Positions 1-11,760 of a DNA stretch of 64,000 nt are shown here, one piece after another. The notes under the pieces were generated by a model, which was given only the letters and a program-made list of their open reading frames with translations, did not search any database and had not been told where the DNA came from. The stretch is taken from positions 1-64,000 of the forward strand of contig JAYEVH010000451.1 of the NCBI GenBank assembly GCA_036346255.1, given 5' to 3'. This DNA comes from Ampelocalamus luodianensis (lineage: Eukaryota > Streptophyta > Magnoliopsida > Poales > Poaceae). Positions within the stretch are counted from its first letter, which is position 1. Each line of letters starts with the position of its first letter. Position numbers and translations under genes: made by a program.

Positions 1-1382
1 TGCTTGTCTATTATTGTGCGGGTAGCTTGGTGGTCAATGACGGTCAACGGCGAGGATGATCGGGACTAGGCTTGGAGAGCTGAGGTTCAAAACGATCGAC
101 GATGCCGAGAGAAGTCATTGGACTCAAGCATGGTGCAAGATGGACAAAGGTGACCGAATGGGCAGTTCCATGCGACTGGTTGGATCAAGCGGCGCGGGGG
201 TAGGTGCAAGTGTCATGGTGGTTTCAGTGGGAGCCGGATGGGAGAGACTTGCCGACATGATGAGAGCCGTTGGATCAACCTACACGTGGCGGAGCATGCG
301 ACTGCTTCGCAGAGATTGGACTCGATCTTTGAAGAAGGGCCGAGAAGGGGTATTTTGGTAATCTTACCAAATAACGCCTTGGTTACCTTTTGCCAACCCG
401 CGACGCAAGACCTTGCCTGAAGAAGCGGATTAGGTCAAGAGGAGATGAAGACGACGCTTTAAAATGCGTGCGTGTGTGACCCGTTTGTGTTGGGCCTTAA
501 CGGGAGCCTATTAGGCTTACTCTTCTAGAAGCTCTAGGCTTCCACTATAAATAGAGGAGGGAGGTGGCTGCACCCCCTCAACCCTTTCATTGTTTTTGAA
601 ACCCTAGTTTGCTTAGGGAGAGGATTAGTGGAGATTAGGGTTCTAGAGAGTTGGATTTGATTTCGTGCTCGTGTAATTGAGTCTTTGTCCTCCATTGATG
701 GAGTGGCTGTAAACTAATACCATATCAAATCAATCCAAAGAAAGTTCCCTTAAAGATGAGTCTATTTGCTTTCTTTCTCTCTATTTGGTGATTTGAGGTC
801 TTTCATTGATCCGTGAGTTTTGGTTGGTTTCTTGCTATGATCTAACTTGCTGCAACATGTGGGAACCCATCTAGGGTCATCTTGATCATCAATCACCTAC
901 GAGCAAGTCTCTAGATCATATTTCGATTTTTGCTCGGTTTTGGAGCACACTCTGTTCAAACTGAAAAGATAGGAACTTTGGCAAGGATCTTCACAATCGT
1001 CGCATGGAATAGGTTCTGATATCCTTAGGAAGGTGTGTTCCAAGTTTCGTGAAGTTTGGAGTTACGAATCAAAAGTTACATCAATTTTTGTTTTTTTTGT
1101 GCTATTTACTATTCATCTATCCGATTTTATTGTTCACGGTCGACCACCCACTGCTCACTCGGCCTCGACTACTGTACTGTTCATTAGGCTGATTCTTGTG
1201 TTTTTATCATTTCTTTTGGGGATTGAAGGAGATTCAAGACAAGTCTTCATTGTGCTTATATATATTGATCTTCATAGTTTCTATAGCTATGGGAGTCAAT
1301 ATCATGTTTGAGTCTATTCTTGAAGTAAAAAAGTTGATTGAGCTCCTATTCAACCCCCTCTAGTCGCCTTTTCGGTCCAACA
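1..1382 (+). mobile_element. 3' part of an LTR (probably Copia-type), truncated by the window edge or a solo LTR
   Basis: The stretch has a TATA box (TATAAATAG, 546-554) followed by a T-rich leader-like region. It ends in the pattern CAACCCCCTCTAG...GGTCCAACA at about 1350-1382, which resembles the 3' end of many grass Copia LTRs. No primer-binding site (TGGTATCAGAGC-like) follows, so this is not the 5' LTR of a complete element in this orientation. The ORFs inside (for example 56-361) look like no known protein. Orientation is inferred from the TATA box and the CA end. The left end lies outside the window or was not recognised. Confidence 0.5.
546..554 (+). promoter_or_regulatory. TATA box inside the LTR
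   Basis: TATAAATAG sits in a GC-moderate context upstream of a pyrimidine-rich leader, as expected for an LTR U3/R promoter. Activity is not known. Confidence 0.4.
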
Positions 1383-2160
1383 TATGTAATGACTTAGAAA
1401 TGGTAGCGTTGTCATTGCGTAAGAGATAGTTGACCCGACATGAGACTATGCATGATCATTTAGAGGTTAGATCAATAGAACATAAATCTATATGTTTTTT
1501 TTATTAATGAAAGGGGCCCTTGCTTATTAATAATGTAATAGAACATAAATCTATCGCTGTAATTAGTCCTACTCTGCAAAGATGAAATGCAAGTAATAAC
1601 TATAGGCAAGTGGAAATCTAATCTTGATCCCGACGTTCCTATGCAAAAATCGGATACCAAAGCAGATAATGTCCATGCGAGGGTAAGTTTACAGAAAGGG
1701 CCAAGGCTTGTAAAAGAAATACCCATTTGGAATCATTATATGGCTGTTTTGAGATGAGTGATGTACACATGTGACAGAACTAACTTGTAAAGTAAATTCT
1801 GAAAATAAAAGTTCACAATTTCCTATTGGCTTCCTCAGAACCATAAAGGGCACAAAGTAGTATGTGTAACAATTGGACCTTCATGAAACATATGCATTCA
1901 ATCCATCCTCCATCACATGCCACAGTCATCAGAGAAGCACATATGAATCCAACTATTAACTTCGCAAACTACAAAGTAACCAATACAAAACATCATACAT
2001 TCCACATCTCGACTAAAGATTCATTCTTTTTCCTTACCGAGATGATAAAGTTCGAGGCTTTGTGCTGTTCACATGTTGGAATGGCATCCCACCAGGCACA
2101 CACAATTTCCCCCTTTACCATCAATGCAGAAACTAAAAATGATTAATCGAGAAATGAAGA
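1383..2160. other. Intergenic stretch with no recognisable gene
   Basis: AT-rich sequence. The only structure I see is an 18-base direct repeat (AATAGAACATAAATCTAT at 1474-1491 and 1537-1554) flanking about 45 bases of T-rich DNA. The ORFs on either strand (1472-1726 minus, 1862-2146 plus) have no family features and are probably chance ORFs. Confidence 0.4.
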
Positions 2161-2960
2161 CTAACCTTTCTCTGGCAGTTCTTGGTGGAAGAGGGCGCCG
2201 CGGGCATTGCAGGAGCGTCATTGCGGCTCTAAGTAGGCGGCAATGAGCATCCGTAGGAGAAGGACCTGCGATGGCGGAGGTCTGTGGAGTTTAGGTGGGA
2301 GCCGGGTGCGCGGAAAAAGGAGCACACGGAGGTGGGGCAGGGGAAGGTGAATCTGCGACACCGGGAAGAGCAAGCGGAGGCGGGGAGGGAGACCGAAGGG
2401 GCGGGGGCTTGGAAGAGGGAGGGAGCTGCAGCCGCGGGGGAGTGAGGCCAAGGGGGCTGTGGGGGAGCGAGAGTGGCGGCGGGGAGGGAGACTGAAGGGG
2501 CGGGGGGCTAGAAGAGGGAGGGAGCGGCAGCGGCGGGGGAGCAAGACCGTGGGGGCGGCAGGGGAGCGAGAGTGAGGAACGGCGCCGATGCGACGGCCGT
2601 GGAGGGAGACCGAAGGGACGGGAGGGAGGAAGAGGTAGCGAGCGGCGGCGGCGGTGGGAGAGGGAGGCCGAGCAGGCAACAGGGGAGGAAGAGCGAAGGA
2701 CTCTTGGCGCTGGCGTAGAATGGCGGCACTGGCAGAGAAGTGCGGCGGAGGATGGAGAGGGAGGGGAGAGGATGCGGAGTGGAAGCTGCGAGGGGAGAAA
2801 CTTCGAAGCGGAATGGAGCGAGCGAGGAGCCTGGAGGACCGAAGAAAAGCCGGGTTTCTGGGCGACGTGGCACGCGCGAGGCCGCTCCCTCCCACCATGT
2901 GCACCGGGCGGGATCGTGCGGGCACAAGCACGCGCGGCTAGGCTTTTGCCGCCGACATAG
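2160..2960. repeat. Purine-rich (plus-strand), GC-rich low-complexity block
   Basis: The plus strand is dominated by G and A, with repeated variants of GGGAGGGAGACYGAAGGGGCGGGG at about 2380-2600. The overlapping minus-strand ORFs are just Pro/Ser/Leu/Arg-rich translations of this composition and overlap in several frames, so I do not call a gene. It could be the GC-rich 5' region of an old LTR or a gene leader on the minus strand. Many runs of three or more G make it a G-quadruplex candidate. Confidence 0.5.
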
Positions 2961-3029
2961 ACGCCGCGGATGAGCTCCAATCCTCCGAGCCTTTAATGTT
3001 AGTAATACTCCTTTTTATGCAATTTAGAA

Positions 3030-3500
3030 GTCCTTATCTTTTCGTGGCCTGCACTACTTGTCACATACTTCTCAAATGTCGCATATGATTCAATGTCTAC
3101 GATCGTCACATGTCACGTACAGTTTGATGCCTTTACTTCTATTACGTAATCAGAGATACTGTACAACCCAAGACTCGAAATGACACAAAGTTTGGCTTGT
3201 TTACATCCACTACGCTTTGAACGGCCTATATTTCGCCGATCTCAGCAAATTAAAGCGTTCTATCTTTTTCGGCCGGCGTTGCTTTGTTAGATGTCAACTT
3301 AGGCGTCATGTACAACTCCATCGCTACTTATCTGATGGCGTATGCAGTTGAACGTTTCTGTTCCTCTCATGTAAATCGAATCGGATGGAATTCGGTCCAA
3401 AAGTCGAAATAACTCTAAAGTTTGTCTTGTTCACAAGATCTATCTCTTTGCGGACTGCATATTTTGTCATGAACCTTTGGAAGTGTCATATATACTTCTT
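3030..3500. repeat. Degenerate tandem repeat, period about 230-240
   Basis: A stretch at 3171-3236 (GACTCGAAATGACACAAAGT...) recurs in diverged form at 3402-3469 (AGTCGAAATAACTCTAAAGT...). A shorter related piece lies near 3036-3092. No coding signal is visible. Confidence 0.35.
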
Positions 3501-3578
3501 CTTTAGTAGTATGTAACATCTCCGCTCCTCCAACATATTAGCAAAAAAAATCCCCAAACAAGTATGCTACTGATTGTA

Positions 3579-3860
3579 CTAGTAGACAACCCGCGCCTTG
3601 GCGCTCGAGACATGTGGGGCATGTGGGGCCATGCGCGCCAGGCGCGCCCGTGACGATTCGCAAAGGCCTGCGCGCAAGCGCGTATTTCGCCGGGCATGTG
3701 GAGGGAGCAAGAAGGCTCGCGAAGGCCAGCGCCTGCGCACGTTTTGCTGGGGATATCGAGCGGCACAGAACTGGCGACGGCAGAATCGGACGGCCAAAAA
3801 AAACGTGCCGACGTGGCCCGCAGATTGGAGGCTCAATTTTCTCTTCTTTTTATACCGTAG
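3579..3860 (-). mobile_element. Candidate Helitron 3' end (body to the right)
   Basis: Read on the minus strand, a perfect GC stem-loop (GCGCCAAGGCGC, 3604-3593) is followed 10 bases later by CTAG with a T next to it (3582-3579). This is the Helitron 3' signature: hairpin, then CTRR, then host T. The body would run rightwards through the GC-rich block to perhaps 3860. I could not find the 5' TC end, and no Rep/helicase is present, so it would be a non-autonomous copy. Confidence 0.4.
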
Positions 3861-3866
3861 GATTGT

Positions 3867-5175
3867 TGTAACACCGCAACCTAACATTGAACCCAAAATG
3901 TCACCTAAATTATTCTCACTTACAATTTAAATCATAATTACCAATAATTCTAGCAAGCAATGCATGAAATAAAACACCACAATGGGTCACCTTTCAACGA
4001 GCATAATAATATAAATGCATAATGAATTAACATTCACAACTTGGAGCCACGTGCCCAAGAACGCTGAGGAGCGTGCGTCCCTGTTGATACCCGGATCCAT
4101 GCGCCCGGGAACATTGATAAGCAATAACCAAATAACCGAATCATAATTAAAACAATCAAGTTACATAGTCATTAAGCTAATGATAATCATAGCCACCAAT
4201 CAAATCTAGATGAAGATACCAAGTCTCTAAAATTAATGTTAGCAACTAATTAATAATGCCAGTGTGAATGATAACATGTGATGCATATGTGCTACTTCCT
4301 TCTCTTGCAAGTGGTCTTCATTGATCACCTAAAGACAACAACAAAGTAAGGGTGAGTCCAAGACTCAGCAGGTTTGTAACACCCCAAAATTGTAGCAAAA
4401 AATCCCAAGGTTGAAAATATGGAATTTTTAAAATTTTTGCATGTTGATGACATATTTGCCTCATTTGGGTTTCCAAGAGTCATTTGAAGTTTAATTGTGC
4501 TTTGGAAATTTCCCAAAAATAATTATTAAAGTGCAATTAGGCCAAGAAAATTAAGTCGAGCAGAATTAAATGCATAAGCTTAATTGCAAAAGGCCCAGAT
4601 CAGAAATTCAAATCTGAATTTGAATTTGAAAATAGGAGAAGTCAAAAAGAGAAATTACAAAACCCCGACTTCCATTTGGGCCGAAACCAACCCATCTTCC
4701 CATTTTTTTCTTTTCTTTTCTCTTCCTTTTTCATTTCTTTTCCTCTTTCCGTTGGGCTAGTCGCTTTTCCCTTCTTCCTTCTTGGCCCGACCGCGCCCAC
4801 ATCGCCTCGCTGCAGCACCAGCCCATGCACGCACGCCACCAACTCCTTCTTCCTCCTTCGCTCACACCGACACGCCACCCGCTCCCTGGCGCCATGCCGC
4901 CATTAGGCTCTCGCCGCCGCCAGAACTCGCATAACACACACCGCCATAGCCGCCAAGGTGGGTTGGCTGCCAACTCGTCATTTCACCCGTCCGCGCCGCT
5001 ATTCCTCGTAAGTCAATAATCTAGACTAGCTGTATTTCAAGTTTCGAAGTTTTCTTAACTTTATCCGAGTCGTTGGAGTCATGGCGCAAGTGCTCACGGT
5101 GTGTGCGGCAAGGTGCGTCGGTTGTGTGGAGTCCGAGTCCTTAGGAACGTGGGATAGCACGATACCGAGTCCTAG
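3867..5175 (+). mobile_element. Two Gypsy-type LTR fragments
   Basis: Two starts of the type TGTAACACC occur, at 3867 (TGTAACACCGCAACC) and 4375 (TGTAACACCCCAAAATTG). This opening is common for grass Gypsy LTRs. The second is followed by the usual order: an AT-rich part, then a pyrimidine-rich leader (4690-4800), then a C-rich part (4800-5010). The 3' end is unclear, because by about 5176 the sequence has become Copia coding remnant. No complete terminal pair or target duplication was found, so both are called fragments. Confidence 0.45.
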
Positions 5176-6012
5176 TTGAGTTTGTTTAAGTACCATTGCA
5201 CCTATTGTAAGAAAGATGAGTATTTGGTTGAGTTTTGTTGGCGTAGGTTGAAAAATGCTAGGAGAAATCTTGCTAGAATGTCATCTCATCAATCTAGAGC
5301 TTTTATGAGAAATGGTCATTTAGAGAAGAAGAAACCTGGACTAGGATTTGTTTCTCATGCTAATCATCATCATGCTCCTAGACAGGATAACTCTCATGTT
5401 AGAGTAACCATTGTTCATAACAGAATTTCAAATAGAATCAAGGATATCACTTCTGCTTTGCATACTACTCGCAGACGTGTGTCTCAGTACTGGGTTCCCA
5501 AGTCATGTTTAACTAACCCCAGTATTAAGACACATCGTTCTTCTGTGCCTTGATTTTCAGGATCGCCGCGGAAGGAAGGACATGTGGTTCGTCGACTCCG
5601 GCTGTTCACGCCACATGACCGGAAACTCAAAATGGTTCACCTCCTTCACGCGGTCGACAGGTGATGTCTTCATCACCTTTGAAGACAATACTCAAGGGCG
5701 GATTGAAGGAACGGGATCAATCAGGGTGAACGACAATTTCATCCTAAAGGACGTCGCCCTTGTGGACAAGCTCAGATGACAGAGAGCATTTTTGTTGAAG
5801 AAGAGGAGGATGAACTTGATACTGCTCCTCCACCTGTTGCTGATGTTCCTGTCCAAGCTGTCCAAGCTCCAGAATCTCCTGCTACTACTTCACCTTCAGT
5901 TGAGGCTCCTGCTGCATCTTCATCATCAGCAGTACCTGCGGAGGTCGAAGAGATGTTGTCTCCCCCGAGCGCTCCACTTCACATTCAGAGGCGTCATCCT
6001 CGAGCTAATTAA
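5176..6012 (+). pseudogene. Copia (Ty1) gag-pol remnant: zinc knuckle, protease, then pre-RT linker; integrase missing
   Basis: Three pieces in order match a plant Copia polyprotein. 5176-5553 holds a nucleocapsid-like CX2CX4(H)X4C knuckle, CTYCKKDEYLVEFC, in which the expected His is Tyr. It is followed by the usual QYWVPK linker. 5582-5779 is the aspartic protease start, with WFVDSGCSRHMTGN (catalytic DSG kept). It then stops. 5776-6012 resumes in another frame with an acidic, Pro/Ala/Ser-rich stretch ending HIQRRHPRAN, which resembles the hinge between integrase and reverse transcriptase. The whole integrase is therefore deleted and the reverse transcriptase is absent. A non-functional deletion derivative. 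Confidence 0.75.
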
Positions 6013-7287
6013 GAAGCATCAAAGTGTGCAGAGAGCATGATCGAGCTTCATCTCGACGGAGCACGGACACGAAATGGCATGGCAAATACAGTGCTTGACT
6101 GTCTTGGACGGAACAGGGGAGAGGCGTGCACGATTAGGTCCATGTTGTCGAAATCGCTGCCTTATAGCTGCTATGGCATGTAAGAGGACATATATGGCTA
6201 AGTTTAACAGTATCAGTTCCATTCAAAACATAGTTCAGTTCAGACTGTGAATTGAGAACCAACTCATAACCAACCAGACTGTATCGATCGATCCTCCAAC
6301 CTAGCATTAATCTCACAATGTTTGCTAATCCGGATTATATATGTCATACTAGTTGACAGGCCGCAGAAACAAATCACATACAGTTGAAATCGCAATATTC
6401 TTGATACTTTGTGATTGAAACGAAGTAGCAGCAGCATTGGTAAAAATGAAAGAATGAATGTAATTATTACCTGCATGCAGGATTTATTCAAGGTCAAGTC
6501 CATCGATCAGTTTCGAGCATTCTTCTTCCTCTGGCTCCGACTCAAATTGAGAGAGAAAGAAAGGAAAAACACGTATGTGAGGGAAAAGGCAAAATAGATC
6601 TGGTGCATTGTGGTTTGATCGGAGGGTCAAAACTCAGATAATATCGGATCACTGCGATGCAGATCCATCGAAATGGGAATGCACGCTTTGCGTGGACGAA
6701 TGTACCTCTTCGATAAATCCTGTCTTATGATAGGAATGGTAGGATGGTTGGGATGGACGTCCGCCGCGTGCATCAGCGCTGCCTCCACTTCCTTCACCTC
6801 CGCAACCCAAGTCAAGCGAAGGGAGGTTCCCCATGTGCAACGAAAACACGCTCAAGCGAAGGGAGGTTCCCCATGTGCAAGCAGCCCAAGTCAAAATCAC
6901 CACTGGCGAATTGAATGCAAGGTATCGAACCCTTGGCATAGCTCCTTTTGGAAACATAGATGGAACCGTTACAAAATTGGCGAATGTGCACTCTTTCGCA
7001 CACTGGAATGCATCGGCGCTAACCACGAACCTTTCCACTGCGCGCTCTTCTATGGGTCCGGTCGCCCTCAGGACGAGCGAACGAAGAGCGGGCAGCGTCC
7101 CAAGGATTTGAATATCCTCCCGCCGAACTTCGTCAACTCATATGTCCAAGTAGGAGATGAGAAATGACGAATTAATCCACGTCGGCAGCGTCGAGAACGA
7201 TCCAAATTGTGACCCAAATCTACGGAGGTGTGGAGGGCACCCAGCCTTCCCGCATGAGATTAAGGCGTCCACCATAAACATGCATCT
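6013..7287. other. Intergenic region 3' of the broken NLR
   Basis: No convincing gene. A 28-base direct repeat (core AAGCGAAGGGAGGTTCCCCA) occurs at about 6816 and 6854. ORFs on both strands (for example 6673-7167 plus) overlap each other and show no domain. The repeat makes part of the ORF translations appear duplicated. Confidence 0.35.
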
Positions 7288-10081
7288 CTAGACTTTGCAA
7301 TTTGTGCAGACTGCTAGGCACTCCACGAAAGCTGTGGCCATGCTCTCATCCATCCTTGCCCACAGGATCTTGAGCACTCTCAGTTTGGTCAGCTGGCTCA
7401 GCTCTTTCACAATATCTGCATAATGGCTGGTTTTGATCACGGACAAGTCTTCTAGGGATGTCAGGTTCCTGAACCCATCTGGCAGTCTTGTATGGCTAAC
7501 ATGTAGGCACATCAAACGTCTTAGCCGAACAACAGTCGGTGGCAATTCTTCTATACCAGCACATTCTAAGTCCAGTGTCTGCAGAAACTGTAAGTTTCCT
7601 ATTTCTGTTGGTAGCTCACAACTTTTGGAAAATATGTACCTCCTAGTCCTAGGTACCTCAGGTGAAATAAAACCTGACGTACCTAAGATTAATATGGCAA
7701 CTTTCCCCGAGACGACAACCTTCCAAATCCAATACACGTATTACTTGGAAGCATGAAAGGGATGGCATCAAATTAATAGCAGGACTAAAGATAGTGAATG
7801 ACCTCACTTGTGACATGCTCGTGGTAGCCTGAGGGGTGACATGTATCTCCTGATTAGCCAAAAGGCTAGCTATAGTAATGATGGCTAATGGTACCCCGCC
7901 ACATTTCTTCAATATATCTTTGGATACACCCTCCAATTCATGAGGGCATCCATTCTCTTGCTAAAATATCCTTTTATAGAAGAGCCTTTTGGAGTCATCA
8001 ACAGAAAGAGGTTTCATTTCATAAATCATATCATCATTAGATGAGCAACATGCTTTAGAAACATTGACTTTGCGGGTTGTCGTGATTAGTCGACTACCGA
8101 GATTGTTCTTTGAGAAAGCACACTTGATATATTCCCACGATTTTTCATCCCAAATGTCATCGATAATGATGAAGTACCTACATATCAATTTGTGAGAGCG
8201 TTAATTGGCAAATCTGGATGAACAAGCCTTATATAGATGCTTGGATGTCTTAAAGGAATCATTCCCTCCAAGTATGATTGTGGCTGTTCTATGTGGATCA
8301 GACAAGTTGAAGGGCCCTAACAGTTAGCTGTGGGATATCTCGAGGCATCTGAGGTTATCTTTTGATTTCATTTGCATGTTGTAGGTGAGTCCTCTTTAGT
8401 TAAGTAGCTAGGTGTTTTGGCGCTGTGGTCAGTGTCAGTGTCAGTTTGCGGGGTGCTGTTTTGTGAAGTGGTGGTTCATAGGTGGTGTGTTTTGGTGTTT
8501 TTCCTCTCCACAAGTCCATCGGACGGGTGTTGTACGGGTGTTGTAATTTTTAAACTCTATTCCTCTCTGAAATGAATGGGCAGAGTTCCCTTTCAGAAAA
8601 TCGCAAAGAAATCAAGCATAACTAATGGTTTTGTTATTTCAGTTTTGGTGTTCGTCCAATGGCTAGTTTTTATAGCCGCTGGAGCTAGGGTGGTCTGACC
8701 GACCATTGGTTGACGGTCAGACCGGGTTTTCCTGTTTTTCTGCAGATTTTCTTCCAACGGCTAGTTTTGGTATGTAGCATATAAATACCCACTATGACCG
8801 GTTGAGAGGGAACTCTTAACATCTCATTTCACTCTCTTGAATTAGTGTGAGCTTCTTCTCTCATTTATACATGTGTTGCACCTTGTAAGCAAAAGAAGAT
8901 TTTCTAGTTGTATGTGTTGCAACTAGAATTGGATTAAGCATCCAATTGTACATGTGTTACACATGGTGAGAGTCAAACAAGAAGCTTAACTTATTACTTT
9001 TGGTGGTTGCCGGCACCTAGACGGAGTGGAGTCCAACACTTTTAATAAGGATGCATTACTAGATTAAGGTGTATCTACGCAGCAAACGGACTAGAGCAAA
9101 CTCTAGGAATTTGTATCAACACTGTAAATTTATAATCGAATGCCGACAGTGCTAAAAAGATGCATGCATGCATGCACAAACTCGATCACTTGGTGCTCTC
9201 TTGAAAAGAAAAAAGGAATGATCAGCATTAGGTGATGCATACCTCTTGTCCCGAAGGAATTTTCTCAGTTCGTCGATGAGTTGTGTCTCATCCCTTGTTG
9301 CTTCATTGATTTTTGTATACTTGTCCTCGTCAAGCTGATGGAGCATCTTCTTGAAAATCTTCGTTATGTTGGGATTCTGAGACACCGAAACAAAAGCCCA
9401 ACAATTAAATTGCACTTTAATGTTCTCATACACTGCTTTGGCAATAGTTGTCTTTCCCAATCCTCCAAAGCCAACGATGGAGATTATCTTCAGTTGCTGC
9501 TTGGACGCATCATCATCACCCTGTGTCAACATCTTGATCAGCTCATCCCTTGCGTGGTCAATGCCAACGAGCTCTGTCACCTCGCTGTACAGAGCCATCA
9601 TGCGAGGGTCAATGGTAGCGCTAGAGCTGCTACTGCCTTGCAGTTCGAGCCCCCCGTACCTTTGGCGCAGCGCAGCCAACTGCTCGGCGTGGTCCTGGGC
9701 TTCTTTGATGGCGTCAGCGACACGATGGAGAGCCTTGTCTTTGCTGAACAGTTTGGTGGTCTTCTTAACTAACCTCTTGACTCTGCTCTTCAGATTGGCG
9801 GTGGGCTCGCCATGTTCACGGCCCACCATGAAGGCGTCGACGGCGTCTTCCATGTCGTACGACAGCTCCGTCACTTTGGCTGCCCAGGTTCTGACCTGCT
9901 CGTCGAGCTGGTCCGGGGCCACCTCGGCCACCTTGCAGAGGGCGGCGTGCATCATCGTCAGTTCTGTCTCGAGAGACCTGACGCCTTTCCTCACACGCTT
10001 CCCCAGGTTGTATTCGTCCTCGAGCAGCTCACAGAGCTTTGGGAGGAGGGCTTTCATCGCCCCGGCCGCCACGAACTCCAT
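7288..10081 (-). pseudogene. CC-NB-ARC-LRR (NLR) resistance gene, internally deleted and broken
   Basis: Exon 1 (10081-9243) encodes an Rx-type coiled coil (residues about 1-130; MEFVAAGAMKALLPKL at the start, EDAVDAF near 80) and the first part of NB-ARC, with P-loop GFGGLGKTT and RNBS-A. It ends at a GT donor (9242-9241). A matching AG acceptor at 8179-8178 joins in frame to exon 2, giving DKR|YFIIIDDIW, the kinase-2 motif. Exon 2 then has an in-frame TAG at 7963-7961. It continues to CGGVPLAI (the GLPL motif) and jumps directly into LRR sequence (MSQVRSFTIFSP), so ARC1 end, ARC2, the MHD motif and the first LRRs are missing. A frameshift near 7740 precedes the last LRRs, and it stops at 7288. 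Full-length NLRs of this class are about 900-1000 residues. Such receptors normally sense pathogen effectors in the cytosol; this copy should not signal, though a truncated CC-NB product from exon 1 is possible. Confidence 0.85.
8178..9242 (-). other. Intron of the broken NLR, carrying an LTR-like insert
   Basis: The 1065-base intron is defined by GT (9242-9241) and AG (8179-8178) on the minus strand, with phase 2 coding on both sides. Much of it reads on the plus strand like a Copia-type LTR: a TATA box (TATAAATA, 8780-8787), a transcribed leader with repeated TGTGTTGCA motifs, and a CAACA end at about 9121. I found no clear left end or target duplication. Kinase 2 is often uninterrupted in grass NLRs, so an intron just before it is notable but not unique. 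Confidence 0.6.
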
Positions 10082-10590
10082 AGCTCTATCTCGGCGACGG
10101 CAGTTGGCGCTTGCTCAGGGCAGTGGATCTCACCACCAGCAGTTGACTGGCTTGGTCACTAGCATCATTTCATTTGGTGAAGCGTCACGAACTCACGATC
10201 TGATTGCCTCCTCAAAATGGAACAATCTGTCGGAGAGTTAGTATCAAAATCCAATCAGACTCCGTATTATGGTCGAATTGTAATTTTAGCACTATCAATA
10301 ATAAGGTATAAATAAGAGATAATTCATTATTTGCCACTGCATAGAGTGAATTTCATAATTTACCACTGTACATTAGTACGATAAATTCTGAATTACGCAT
10401 GAAAATACAGTGACAAATAATTTAACCTCTCTATATATATAATGGATGTGGGTGTGCCGAGAGACACAATTATTCCCAAATCTACGTGATAGCAGAAAAA
10501 AGCTTAACCCGTCCTCATCCCAAAACCTGATCGGCTAATCGCAATACCGCCGCCACAATCCTCCACCGCCGCCCTGCAGCCGCCGTCGTG
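10082..10590. other. Region upstream of the broken NLR
   Basis: Holds the presumed promoter of the minus-strand NLR fragment. AT-rich, with a TATATATATA run at 10433-10442 that is about 350 bases from the ATG and cannot be assigned as a promoter. No gene seen. Confidence 0.3.
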
Positions 10591-11760
10591 CTCAGCAACA
10601 AGGAGCGGACTGTAGCCCTCGCCTCCGGGATGCTGTCTGGCCGCAGCACAGGCTGCCACCGGGATCTGGCTTGGCCAGATCCGAGTAGAGAAGGAGCCAG
10701 ATCCGAGTAGAGAAGGAGGGAGTGCTGGACTTTTTAGGAGACGGGAGCGAGCTTGTGTCTTTGGATTTGGGTAGAGAAGAAGAAAGGGAGAAGAAAGGAC
10801 TGAACAACTGCTGTGCCGTGTGCGGAAGAAAAGGGTGCAAGCTTGAGTGGAACGTATTCAGCTAGCTGCCAGTAGCTTGACTACTTGACTTGAACAGTCG
10901 CTGCCGTGCAATTCCATTCGCACGACCAGAGCTGTCCAAATGGCGGCCCAGCACGGCGCGGGCCCGTGGCGGCCCGGCCCATTTTGGTCCAGCCCATTTT
11001 GGTTCGGCTACTATTTGTATCGTGCCGGACTGGCCTACGGACCATGGTGACGGCCCAGACACGGTCCATCGCTTTCGTCTTTGTCGGTCAAGACGACTTG
11101 CTTAGCCCATCTAAGCAAATGTGGCCCGTTTAGCCTATTTGGCCCAATAGAATGAAAAAAATACAAAAAAAATCCCAAAAATATAAAAAAAATATGTATA
11201 ATTCATAAGTTGAGATGAAAATTGAAGAAAATATGACAACCATATTGAAAATGAAATAGAATCTTATTAATGTTTAAATAGCTAGCTCGTTAAAACATTT
11301 GTCATTTAGCTCATCAGACATGAAAAATTGAAAAACAATTCTAGAAAAAATATATATATTTTAAAAAACCAAAACAAATTTATATACTTATAAAATGAAC
11401 TATATAATATTTAAAAACTACAAAATAAAACCATATAAGTGTTAAAAATGGAAAGAAAATCATATAAAAATTAATAAATAAAAAGAAAAATACATATGTA
11501 TATTAAAACAGTGTCGTGCCTAACGGGTCGTGGTGGGCGGCACTATTCGTGTTCGGTCGCGTCGGTCGTCGGTGGCGGCACTATCGGCCGTACGTACGAC
11601 TATCGCGCCGCGGCCCGCCATGAATAGTGTCGTGTCATGCCGGTCCGAAGCCGCCGAAGTCGCACTCGTGCCGCCCATCGTGCACGCCCGCTTGGCCACC
11701 GCACGACCTTCTTCTAGACTGGGGTGTCAAGGTATTGAATAAAAAACAAAGTAGTCTGGA
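10591..11760. mobile_element. Probable hAT-like or other TIR-element debris with GC-rich flanks and an AT-rich centre
   Basis: 10592-10840 holds a minus-strand ORF with a 24-base tandem duplication (GCCAGATCCGAGTAGAGAAG... at about 10673 and 10697) and no recognisable domain. From 10927 (CAGAGCTGTCCAAATGGCGG) a GGCCC/CGGCCC-rich terminus begins that resembles grass hAT ends. An AT-rich low-complexity centre (11150-11510) follows, then a second GC-rich part (11515-11735) with related CGGC-rich words. I did not find a matching inverted end or an 8-base target duplication, so the class is a guess. Confidence 0.3.

Noticed and set aside
2218..2980. Several long overlapping minus-strand ORFs (up to 237 codons)
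   Set aside because: They occupy several overlapping frames and translate a purine/pyrimidine-biased low-complexity stretch into Pro/Ser/Leu/Arg. No domain, no coherent start or splice pattern.
9281..10241. Plus-strand ORFs of 116-273 codons opposite the broken NLR
   Set aside because: Antisense shadows of the CC/NB-ARC exon.
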